Assembly (NCBI GenBank): GCA_947501615.1
Contig: CANMWK010000009.1
Location: 62,001-126,000 of the forward strand
DNA from: an uncultured Tenacibaculum sp.
GTDB lineage: Bacteria; Bacteroidota; Bacteroidia; Flavobacteriales; Flavobacteriaceae
DNA: 64,000 nucleotides
Direction: 5' to 3'
Shown: one piece after another, positions 34,256-41,213 of the stretch
Layout: every line of letters begins with the position of its first letter
How positions within the stretch are numbered: position 1 is the first letter of the stretch
Notes under the pieces: generated by a model
Told to the model about the DNA's origin: nothing
The model's input: only the letters and a program-made list of their open reading frames with translations
The model's database searches: none
Made by a program: the position numbers and the translations under genes

Positions 34256-34477
34256 CTATACTGGATCATTATTTCTAGGAGGATTTCCACCACCAGTGTT
34301 ACCACCACCAGAACCACCAGTATTACATGAACAGTATAAAGGCTTCCAGTATAATTCTTGTAAGTGAGGACAAGCACACCATTCGAAACATGGTCCTGTA
34401 AATACTCTTCCTCCATTAATAGTTTTTTGTTCTGCTTTTTGTAACGCCTTACCTAAATTTAAGATTGATTTTTTCAT
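34256..34477 (-). CDS. Double-glycine-leader cysteine-rich peptide precursor P12
   Basis: 73 residues: leader MKKSILNLGKALQKAEQKT-INGG and core with five cysteines clustered early (GPCFEWCACPH, LYCSCNTGG), followed by a flexible Gly/Asn/Pro tail (GGSGGGNTGGGNPPRNNDPV). The tail is unusual in the set and could be a spacer or attachment segment. First of the P12-P11-P10 run; E6 lies 30 nt upstream. Confidence 0.8.
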   Translation of the reverse strand: MKKSILNLGKALQKAEQKTINGGRVFTGPCFEWCACPHLQELYWKPLYCSCNTGGSGGGNTGGGNPPRNNDPV

Positions 34478-34506
34478 AATTTTAAAGATTTAAAAAATGT
34501 TAAATC

Positions 34507-34556
34507 CCCGATCATTTTAAGACATTCAGGGTGTATGTCTATTCTTCGCGAAAAAA
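34507..34556 (-). promoter_or_regulatory. Structured leader element E6 (upstream of P12)
   Basis: Stem 1 AGACAT-N9-ATGTCT (34520-34525 with 34535-34540) keeps six pairs by a compensating change at the closing pair relative to E3. In stem 2, loop CCCTGA pairs with TCGGGG (one G-U pair, one compensating A-U to G-C change). TTCGCGAAGAAT flank intact. It is the strongest covariation evidence together with E7. Confidence 0.65.
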
Positions 34557-34560
34557 TATG

Positions 34561-36747
34561 TTAGCTACCTAGCTCAAGTTGATTTTTGACTAAGTGATAA
34601 TAACTTCCTTTTAATTTAATTAATGATTCATGATTACCTTGTTCTACAATTTTACCCTGATCTAAAACAACAATTTGATGTGCGTTTTTAACAGTACTCA
34701 GACGATGCGCAATTACAACAGCGGTTTTATCGGCAAAAAAATTGTTTAAGTTTTCCATGATTACTTTTTCATTATTGGCATCTAATGCTGAAGTCGCTTC
34801 ATCAAAAAATAAAAACTTAGGGTCTTTATATACAGACCTAGCAATAAGTAATCGTTGTTTTTGACCAGTACTTAGGCCATTTCCTTCGCTACCTATTTTG
34901 GTATTGTATCCAAGAGGCAGTCCTTCAATATAATCTGAAATATTAGCTACATTTATAGCATGATTTAATTTTTCTTTATCAACATAATCTTCTCCAACGG
35001 CAATGTTTTTAGCAATGCTATCGTTAAAAATATATCCTTCTTGCATTACTACACCACAATTTCTTCTCCATTCTTTTTGAGAAATATTTTTTAGATTAAA
35101 ATTACCAACAGTAATCTCTCCTTTTTCAATTTGATAGAATCCAAGTAATAATTTCATTAATGTAGTTTTTCCACTACCGCTAACTCCAACAATTGCTGTT
35201 GTTTTGTTTGCAGGAATTTCTAGTGTTAAATCTTTAATTACAGGTTCTAATCCACCTGTATATCTAAAAGAAACATTCTTTAATTGTATTGGGTTATTGA
35301 CTGGGATATTCGTTACTTTTTCATCACTAGGTTTTTCTTCATCCTCCATGTTATGAATTTCCCCAAGACGATCAAGTGAAATCTGAGCATCTTGTACATC
35401 TCGCATAAAATTTATTAATTGGGTAATCGGACCATTTAATTGTCCAACAATGTAACTAATGGCCATCATCATACCCAAAGTAATTTTCCCATCGATTACC
35501 AATTTGGCAGATAAAATTGTGATGAACATATTTTTAAGCTCATTAATAAAATTAGATCCAACACTTTGTGTTTGTTCTAATGCAAGGCTCTTAGTAGCTA
35601 CTTTAAATAAACGTGCTTGAACATATTCCCAGTTCCAACGCATTCTTCGTTCTGCATTATGGAGTTTAATTTCTTGCATACCATTAATAAGCTCTATTAC
35701 TTTACTTTGCTCTTGACTTACCTCAGAGAATCTTTTGTAATCTAATTCTTTTCTCTTTTTGAAAAAGAACAATACCCAAGCAAAATAGAGTACACTTCCT
35801 AGTACAAAAACACCAAAAATTTGAATGCTATAAAACCCTAGTACAAGACTAAAAATAATAAGGTTTATAAAAGAGAATAGTACAGATAATGAAGAAGTAG
35901 TTAAAATTCGTTCTATCCTTTTATGGTCGTTTATTCGTTGTAATAAATCTCCTGTCATCCTTACATCAAAGTAAGAAATAGGTAATTTCATTAATTTGAT
36001 AAAGAAATCAGAAATTAAAGAGATGTTAATTCTAGTACTTAAATGTAATAAAATCCAACTTCGTATGATTTCTAGTGAAGCTTTACCGAAAAATAGAAAA
36101 AGTTGTGCGAAAAGTATAAGATAGACAAAGTTTAAGTCTTGATTTTCAATACCAACATCAACAACACTTTGAGTTAAAAAAGGAAGAATCAATTGTAGGA
36201 CACTTCCAGCAAGTAAACCTATAATTAATTGAATTATAAACTTTTTATACTTGATTAAGTATCTGAAAATAAAAGAGAAACCGAATTTTTCATCTTCTTC
36301 AAATTCTTGAGAATAAAAAGCTGCAGTAGGCTCTACTAATAAAGCAATACCATCTTCTGTGTTCTCGTCAGCATTATTTCCAATCCAATGCTTAATAAAT
36401 TCTTTTTTTGTTAATGTAATTAATCCATGAGCAGGATCTGAAATATAAATTTTATCCTTTTTTATTTTGTAGAGAACAACATAATGATTTTTATTCCAGT
36501 GTATGATACAAGGTAAAGGTGCTTCTGTAAGCTTTTTAAAAGCTAATTTTATTCCAAGAGATTTAAATCCCATAGATTCTACAGCCTCACTAAGACCGAG
36601 TAAACTACTACCTTCTCTGGTGGTTTCGCTTAGTTCTCTTAGTTGTTGCGTATTAATAGTCTTGCCATAATGTTTAGCAATGATCTTAATACAAGTTGGC
36701 CCGCAGTCTTTAGCCTCTGTTTGTTTATAATGTGGAAATTTTTTCAA
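34561..36747 (-). CDS. C39-peptidase-containing ABC transporter (double-glycine peptide exporter)
   Basis: 728 residues. Exports peptides across the inner membrane while cutting the leader after GG. The N-terminal C39 domain is intact: Cys15 in KDCGPTC, His88 in NKNHYVV and Asp104 in ISDPAHG. The transmembrane domain covers about 160-460, and the ATPase has Walker A GVSGSGKTTLMKLL, signature LSTGQKQRLLIARS, Walker B FLFFDEATSALD and AHRLSTV. The start is an apparent TTG (36747), since no suitable ATG precedes MKKFPHYKQ. It is surrounded by double-glycine peptide genes on both sides, which fixes its likely substrates. Confidence 0.93.
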   Translation of the reverse strand: MKKFPHYKQTEAKDCGPTCIKIIAKHYGKTINTQQLRELSETTREGSSLLGLSEAVESMGFKSLGIKLAFKKLTEAPLPCIIHWNKNHYVVLYKIKKDKIYISDPAHGLITLTKKEFIKHWIGNNADENTEDGIALLVEPTAAFYSQEFEEDEKFGFSFIFRYLIKYKKFIIQLIIGLLAGSVLQLILPFLTQSVVDVGIENQDLNFVYLILFAQLFLFFGKASLEIIRSWILLHLSTRINISLISDFFIKLMKLPISYFDVRMTGDLLQRINDHKRIERILTTSSLSVLFSFINLIIFSLVLGFYSIQIFGVFVLGSVLYFAWVLFFFKKRKELDYKRFSEVSQEQSKVIELINGMQEIKLHNAERRMRWNWEYVQARLFKVATKSLALEQTQSVGSNFINELKNMFITILSAKLVIDGKITLGMMMAISYIVGQLNGPITQLINFMRDVQDAQISLDRLGEIHNMEDEEKPSDEKVTNIPVNNPIQLKNVSFRYTGGLEPVIKDLTLEIPANKTTAIVGVSGSGKTTLMKLLLGFYQIEKGEITVGNFNLKNISQKEWRRNCGVVMQEGYIFNDSIAKNIAVGEDYVDKEKLNHAINVANISDYIEGLPLGYNTKIGSEGNGLSTGQKQRLLIARSVYKDPKFLFFDEATSALDANNEKVIMENLNNFFADKTAVVIAHRLSTVKNAHQIVVLDQGKIVEQGNHESLIKLKGSYYHLVKNQLELGS

Positions 36748-36820
36748 GTATGCTTAATTAAAGTTAACTGGAAAATATTGTTTTGCCAGTTTTAAAGGTT
36801 AAAAAAGAGGTTATATTGCT

Positions 36821-36973
36821 TTATAAAAACCAACATAACCCCTGAATACATTCACCAATAGGTGGAATACATTGTTTATGACAAGGTTTATCTTCTATAA
36901 TAAATCCACCAGTAATGATTTTTTGAGTGTCTTTATGTAGAACAGTCCCAAGATTTAAAATTTGTTTTTTCAT
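36821..36973 (-). CDS. Double-glycine-leader cysteine-rich peptide precursor P13 (50 residues)
   Basis: A short gene lying between the exporter and P14. The leader is MKKQILNLGTVLHKDTQKI-ITGG; position 4 is Gln, a deviation from the usual Ser. The 27-residue core has four cysteines: KPCHKQCIPPIGECIQGLCW. It is a paralogue of P9, with the same four-Cys motif, but has a shorter tail (FL). No E element precedes it. Confidence 0.8.
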   Translation of the reverse strand: MKKQILNLGTVLHKDTQKIITGGFIIEDKPCHKQCIPPIGECIQGLCWFL

Positions 36974-37060
36974 TGTTGATGAATTTAAGTTGTTATAATA
37001 CTTGCTTAAACTATGTTGAATAACTATTGATTTTGTGTTTTATGGTCGATTGTGAATCTG

Positions 37061-37303
37061 TTAGTACAGACAACAAGTGTCTCCAGGAAATTCACAAAGT
37101 ATTTTCATAAAAGTACATCCTGGACCTCCATTACTTCCGTCTCCACCGCCGTCGTCGTTTTTAAAGCAAAAATCTCCAATACAATGTGTACCAGGAGGGC
37201 ATCCTTCTCCATCAAAACAAAAAGCAACAGGATTTCCTCCGCTAATTTTCTTTTGTTCTGCCTTACCAAGAACTTTTCCTAAGTTTAAGATTGATTTTTT
37301 CAT
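37061..37303 (-). CDS. Double-glycine-leader cysteine-rich peptide precursor P14 (eight Cys)
   Basis: 80 residues: leader MKKSILNLGKVLGKAEQKK-ISGG and a 57-residue core with eight cysteines in two clusters of four: FCFDGEGCPPGTHCIGDFC and PGCTFMKILCEFPGDTCC. They are joined by an Asp/Gly linker (DDGGGDGSNGG). This looks like two small disulfide modules in one core. The largest core of the locus, and the first peptide gene after the oxidase gene. E7 lies 28 nt upstream. Confidence 0.82.
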   Translation of the reverse strand: MKKSILNLGKVLGKAEQKKISGGNPVAFCFDGEGCPPGTHCIGDFCFKNDDGGGDGSNGGPGCTFMKILCEFPGDTCCLY

Positions 37304-37330
37304 AATAATTAAAATTTTAGATTATTTTTG

Positions 37331-37380
37331 CGGCGAACATTTTAAGACACTCACCAGGGTGTCTATTCTTCGCGAGAGAA
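37331..37380 (-). promoter_or_regulatory. Structured leader element E7 (upstream of P14)
   Basis: Stem 1 AGACAC-N8-GTGTCT (37345-37350 with 37359-37364, six pairs). Stem 2 is rewritten yet preserved: loop TGGTGA pairs with TCGCCG through G-C, A-U and U-G pairs, in place of CCTTGA with TCAAGG. TTCGCGAGAG flank. It overlaps the 50 nt after the oxidase gene. Confidence 0.65.
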
Positions 37381-37430
37381 TATTGTTCTAAATGGCAAAG
37401 TCGTTTTAGGCTTTGCCAATTTTTTTGTTT

Positions 37431-39035
37431 TTATTCTTGCAATGTTAACGTAGTTTGAAAATGCTCTTCTAAATCTTCTATAAAAAAGATTAAATCAGAT
37501 CTATCGTATTCTTTAGGAAACGATTTACCATTAATTAAAATTTCAGGTGTGAAATTTATTCCATTCGTTGTACACCAATCTTTTTCTGCTTTTAACACTT
37601 CGATTGGGTTAGTAGTATGAGCTTTGTTAATCCATTTTGCTGCCCATTTATCATAATTAGTATCTCTGTAAATATCATCAAGAGCAACTTTACAATCTTC
37701 TATTTTACCAGTATTATACAATTCTAATAGCGTTGTAGCAACTTTTACTCCAGGGTTTTCTTCATCATCAGTTCCGACATTAAAACGAATAATGATTTTT
37801 ACAGCATCGTTATATTTGTTTAGTATGTCATGCACAATTTCATGTACACCTTTACAGTGACCACAAAATGGGTTGGTTACCGTAATAATTTCTAATGAAG
37901 CATTTTTGTTACCAAAGATTAATTCATTTGTAGCAGTAATAGCTGTATCTAATTTTGGTGATTTAGTTAATAAGCTATTAAATAAGTTGAAATTTCTTTT
38001 GAATTTCACAAAGTTTATTTTCTCTTTCTGTAGTAAACGTAACTCTTTTACCATTGGTTTTACAAAATTCCAAATAGTATATACACTAATAAAAGATGCT
38101 ACAGTAAGTATGATATCTGTTAAGTTTAATTCAGCTACTATGGTGGTGAACTGTCCTTCAACAAAAAACAAACCAGCTTGTAACCATAATACTCCAACAA
38201 TAGTTAAACATAGAAGGCACCAAGATTTTACTACTTTATATTGATAGTATATAGAATAAAGCGTTACAGGAAGCGCAACAAAACTAATTATATATAAAGG
38301 GTTTAAGTTGCTTAACAAGAAAGAAGCAAGTAAAACACTTGAAAAATAAATAATACTTAAATCGCTTAATTTGTGATTTTTTATAATTTCAGCACCTTTT
38401 GAGTTTAATACAGCATCACAATCCTTTTTTTCGTTAGTTCCAGAACAAAAAGCATTACCAATAGCGGTACTTTCACCAAGTTCTTGTTGTAGAATGCTAT
38501 AACTAGTAAAAACACCAAGTAGCGCAAGAAAACTATATGCAAAATTAATAAGGCTATTTCCTTTATTAATTAGCATGTATATGATTATTACTGAAATTAG
38601 TCCAAATAAAACAATGTTTTTTAGTCCTTTGTTTTCTTTTGAAGTGGTAATGTCATCAGTCTTTTCAACAGCGACAATAATTCCGGTAAATTGAGTTAAA
38701 AATCCACCTTCAGTTAATTTTTTACTTGAATCATCTCCACTTATAATCGTATAAGTGGATTTTTTAGTATCTTTTTTTACGGTAACTAAATCGTTTCCTG
38801 TATCTGTTGAGATTTGAGCAATAAAACTATCTGGTAATTGTTGCAGTGTTTGTACATCTGTAGGAACTTCTGCAGCTATATTTTCAATATTAAAATGATC
38901 TAAAACACCAGTTATGGCATGTAAACTAGGGTAAGAAGGATGACTTTGAATTTGAAAGTCAAGTTCTTTTTTGTCATAAACAATTCCGTTACTAGATAGT
39001 AGCTTTTGTACTATCAAAGATAATGCATTTTTCAT
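37431..39035 (-). CDS. VKOR-DsbA fusion thiol oxidase with a degenerate C39-like domain
   Basis: 534 residues with three parts. Residues 1-125 resemble a C39 peptidase (HPSYPSLHAITGVLDHFNIE, then GNDLVTVKK in place of the catalytic NHYVV), but the catalytic Cys and His are absent. Residues about 145-300 are a VKOR-type membrane domain with Cys197 and Cys206 and the CxxC pair Cys273/Cys276 (SWCLLC). The C-terminal part is a thioredoxin/DsbA-like domain with Cys391/Cys394 (FCGHC). It should oxidise periplasmic thiols to disulfides, feeding electrons to quinones. First gene of the locus, directly upstream of P14, so the cysteine-rich cores are the obvious clients. Confidence 0.88.
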   Translation of the reverse strand: MKNALSLIVQKLLSSNGIVYDKKELDFQIQSHPSYPSLHAITGVLDHFNIENIAAEVPTDVQTLQQLPDSFIAQISTDTGNDLVTVKKDTKKSTYTIISGDDSSKKLTEGGFLTQFTGIIVAVEKTDDITTSKENKGLKNIVLFGLISVIIIYMLINKGNSLINFAYSFLALLGVFTSYSILQQELGESTAIGNAFCSGTNEKKDCDAVLNSKGAEIIKNHKLSDLSIIYFSSVLLASFLLSNLNPLYIISFVALPVTLYSIYYQYKVVKSWCLLCLTIVGVLWLQAGLFFVEGQFTTIVAELNLTDIILTVASFISVYTIWNFVKPMVKELRLLQKEKINFVKFKRNFNLFNSLLTKSPKLDTAITATNELIFGNKNASLEIITVTNPFCGHCKGVHEIVHDILNKYNDAVKIIIRFNVGTDDEENPGVKVATTLLELYNTGKIEDCKVALDDIYRDTNYDKWAAKWINKAHTTNPIEVLKAEKDWCTTNGINFTPEILINGKSFPKEYDRSDLIFFIEDLEEHFQTTLTLQE

Positions 39036-39345
39036 AGGAAGTTTAAGTACTTCAATAAAGAAATACTAATTTAAGATTTATTGGTTGATGACAATAAAGT
39101 TACAATTTTTTTTAAAACAGCTCTTTTAACTTAAGAAATTTAACATTTTTTTTATTTCAATTTAAATTTGATTGTGTGCTATATATTGTGTTTTTAACGT
39201 TAAAAAAACATTGATTATTAAATAAATGTGTTTTTATTTTATTGTTTTATCAAAAATGAAGTTTTAAAAAAAGATTGTAATAATTGTTTACAGTAAGATT
39301 TGGTTTTTGAGAGTTTTGCTTTAAAATAAAGTATATAAAAACAAA
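39036..39345. other. 310-bp gene-free region upstream of the thiol oxidase gene
   Basis: Strongly AT-rich and holding the promoter of the oxidase and probably of the whole locus. The minus-strand motif CTTTATTGAAGTACT (39046-39060) recurs upstream of orphan gene P15. No coding region is seen. Confidence 0.4.
39046..39066 (-). promoter_or_regulatory. Shared motif upstream of thiol oxidase gene
   Basis: Minus strand GTATTT-CTTTATTGAAGTACT ends 10 nt before the oxidase ATG. The 15-nt core occurs again at 48112-48126, upstream of P15. Possible binding site of a common regulator or promoter element. Confidence 0.45.
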
Positions 39346-39370
39346 AAAGCTTCACAAAAAGTGAAGCTTT
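39346..39370 (-). terminator. Terminator of the CAT-anticodon tRNA
   Basis: AAAGCTTCAC / GTGAAGCTTT with a 5-nt loop and T-run, immediately after the tRNA on the minus strand. Confidence 0.8.
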
Positions 39371-39375
39371 AAAGG

Positions 39376-39449
39376 TGGTCCCACATGGGCTCGAACCATG
39401 GACCCCCTGATTATGAGTCAGGTGCTCTAACCAACTGAGCTATAGGACC
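39376..39449 (-). tRNA. tRNA with anticodon CAT (Met elongator, or Ile2 if modified)
   Basis: A 74-nt cloverleaf on the minus strand. Acceptor GGTCCTA pairs with TGGGACC and the discriminator is A. Anticodon stem CCTGA/TCAGG encloses CTCATAA, giving CAT. T-arm CCATG-TTCGAG-CATGG is complete. The sequence is closest to elongator tRNA-Met, but Ile2 cannot be excluded by eye. Confidence 0.85.
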
Positions 39450-39500
39450 AGTAAAATGGATTGCAAAAATAAAAACTTTTTTGAAATTTTAAAGTCTTTT

Positions 39501-40493
39501 TTACACTTTTCTTACCATTAAATTTTTTCCGAAATTAATTAAATTTTCTTTAGCTGATTCTGAGATGTTTAGGCTTTTTAGATTGTCGAAAGATTTATTT
39601 GTATAGACTTTAATTAAGTCTTGAACCAAGTTTGGAATATCGTTTTGTTCAAAAATTCTTGTCACTTCTGCAATTTTTGTTCCGTTATCTTCAAGTTTCT
39701 GATTGAAGAAAAATTTAAGCTTTTCTTGATCGCTTTCATCAGCTACTTCTAAACATTTTAAATACAAGAACGTCTTTTTATTTTCTATAATATCTCCTCC
39801 GATTTGTTTTCCAAAAGTTTCTGGATTTCCAAAGGTGTCTAAGAAATCGTCTTGTAATTGAAATGCAATACCTAGATTTACCCCAAAATTATATAGCTCT
39901 TCTGCTTGCTTATCTGAAGCTTCTGCAACAATAGCTCCCATTTTTAGTGCAGCACCTACTAAAACCGATGTTTTTAAAGTGATCATTTTAATGTACTCAT
40001 CAATGGTTACATCATTACGAGTTTCAAAATCAACATCCAATTGTTGTCCGTCACAAACTTCAATAGCTGTTTTGCTAAATAATTTCGCTAGTTTTTGAAA
40101 AATTATGGGTTCATAATTTTCAAAATATTGATAAGCCAAAATTAGCATAGCATCACCAGAAAGAATTCCTGTATTAATATCCCATTTATGATGTACAGTT
40201 TCTTTTCCTCTTCGTAAAGGTGCTTCGTCCATAATATCATCATGGACTAAAGTAAAATTGTGAAAAGTTTCCACAGCCATGGCAGCAGGCAATGCTTTTT
40301 CAAAAGTACCTGAAAAAATATCACAAGCAATTAAGGTAAGTATAGGTCTTAATCGTTTTCCGCCTAGTTGTAAAATATAATCAATAGGAGCATAGAGGTT
40401 TTTAGGTTCTCTATTAAAATCTTGACTTTGTAAATAATTTAAAAATGATTGCTGATACTTAGATAGTTCCAAAAGGTAAAATTTTTGGTGCAA
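39501..40493 (-). CDS. Polyprenyl diphosphate synthase
   Basis: 330 residues. Condenses isopentenyl diphosphate with allylic diphosphates. The first Asp-rich motif is LVHDDIMDEAPLRRG and the second is FQLQDDFLDTFGNPE, with the GKRLRP motif at about 50. Chain length is not determinable. Farnesyl/geranylgeranyl or longer products are all possible. Monocistronic, divergent from the TetR gene. Confidence 0.92.
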   Translation of the reverse strand: MHQKFYLLELSKYQQSFLNYLQSQDFNREPKNLYAPIDYILQLGGKRLRPILTLIACDIFSGTFEKALPAAMAVETFHNFTLVHDDIMDEAPLRRGKETVHHKWDINTGILSGDAMLILAYQYFENYEPIIFQKLAKLFSKTAIEVCDGQQLDVDFETRNDVTIDEYIKMITLKTSVLVGAALKMGAIVAEASDKQAEELYNFGVNLGIAFQLQDDFLDTFGNPETFGKQIGGDIIENKKTFLYLKCLEVADESDQEKLKFFFNQKLEDNGTKIAEVTRIFEQNDIPNLVQDLIKVYTNKSFDNLKSLNISESAKENLINFGKNLMVRKV

Positions 40494-40550
40494 AAATAAA
40501 CCAATTAAAAGAATTGAGTAAGGCTAATGTTAAAAAATCATTAAAACTTT

Positions 40551-40591
40551 GGAAACTTTTTTTGTTTCTTAAGTTTCCTTGTGTAACTTTG
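40551..40591 (+). promoter_or_regulatory. Promoter and inverted-repeat operator of the TetR-RND operon
   Basis: TTTG (40561-40564 region) is followed 20 nt later by TAACTTTG (40584-40591), a fit to the Bacteroidota -33/-7 consensus. The perfect inverted repeat GGAAACTT (40551-40558) / AAGTTTCC (40571-40578) overlaps the -33 region. That is the position expected for a TetR-type autoregulatory operator. The ATG is only 9 nt after the -7 box. Confidence 0.6.
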
Positions 40592-40599
40592 CAACGTAT

Positions 40600-41208
40600 A
40601 TGAGAGATAAAATTATAGATAAAGCGGGACAAATGTTTTTGAATTTAGGGTTCAAAAGCGTGACCATGGATGATATGGCGAGTGAACTTGGTGTCTCAAA
40701 AAAAACATTGTATAAATATTTTTCAAATAAAGCGTCGTTGGTAGATGCGTCTACTACAGCAATTCAAGAAACTATTGAATCGAATATAGCTTCTATTAAA
40801 AGTAAAGAGTACAATGCAATAGAAGAGGAGTTTAAAATTAAAGCAATTTTTAATGAAATGTTTAAGAATGCTAAAGGATCTCCTATGTACCAGCTAAAAA
40901 AATATTATCCTGAGATTTACAATAAACTTATGGATAGGGAAGTATGTATGTTTAGCGAGTGCAATACAGACAACCTAACTAAAGGTATAGCTCAAGGTTT
41001 GTATAGGAGGGATATAGATCATAAACTAGTAACCAACTTTTATTTTACGTTGGTTTTTGGAGTTTATGATTCTACAACGTATAGTGATGATATTCAGGAA
41101 TTATTAAAAATAGAATACCATGTGTTAGAATATCATATACGAGCAATTGCGACAGAAAAAGGAATACAAGAATTAGAAAAACAATTAAAAATAATTAATC
41201 AAAATTGA
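40600..41208 (+). CDS. TetR-family transcriptional regulator
   Basis: 202 residues from ATG 40600, chosen because it sits at the expected distance from the promoter; an upstream ATG (40579) would overlap it. The HTH is AGQMFLNLGFKSVTMDDMASELGVSKKTLYKYFSNKASLV (in parts), typical of TetR. The C-terminal ligand domain is unique. It is first in the tetR-tolC-adaptor-RND operon, which it probably represses. Confidence 0.92.
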   Translation: MRDKIIDKAGQMFLNLGFKSVTMDDMASELGVSKKTLYKYFSNKASLVDASTTAIQETIESNIASIKSKEYNAIEEEFKIKAIFNEMFKNAKGSPMYQLKKYYPEIYNKLMDREVCMFSECNTDNLTKGIAQGLYRRDIDHKLVTNFYFTLVFGVYDSTTYSDDIQELLKIEYHVLEYHIRAIATEKGIQELEKQLKIINQN

Positions 41209-41213
41209 AACTA

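Noticed and set aside
30378..37380. Regularly repeated elements that might be a CRISPR array
   Set aside because: Copies are not evenly spaced, there are genes between them, they are not identical, and no cas gene exists in the window.
29471..39035. Lanthipeptide, sactipeptide or YcaO-type natural product cluster
   Set aside because: No LanB/LanC/LanM, radical-SAM, ATP-grasp or YcaO gene is present, and the cores are cysteine-rich with only scattered Ser/Thr, so thioether rings are not supported.
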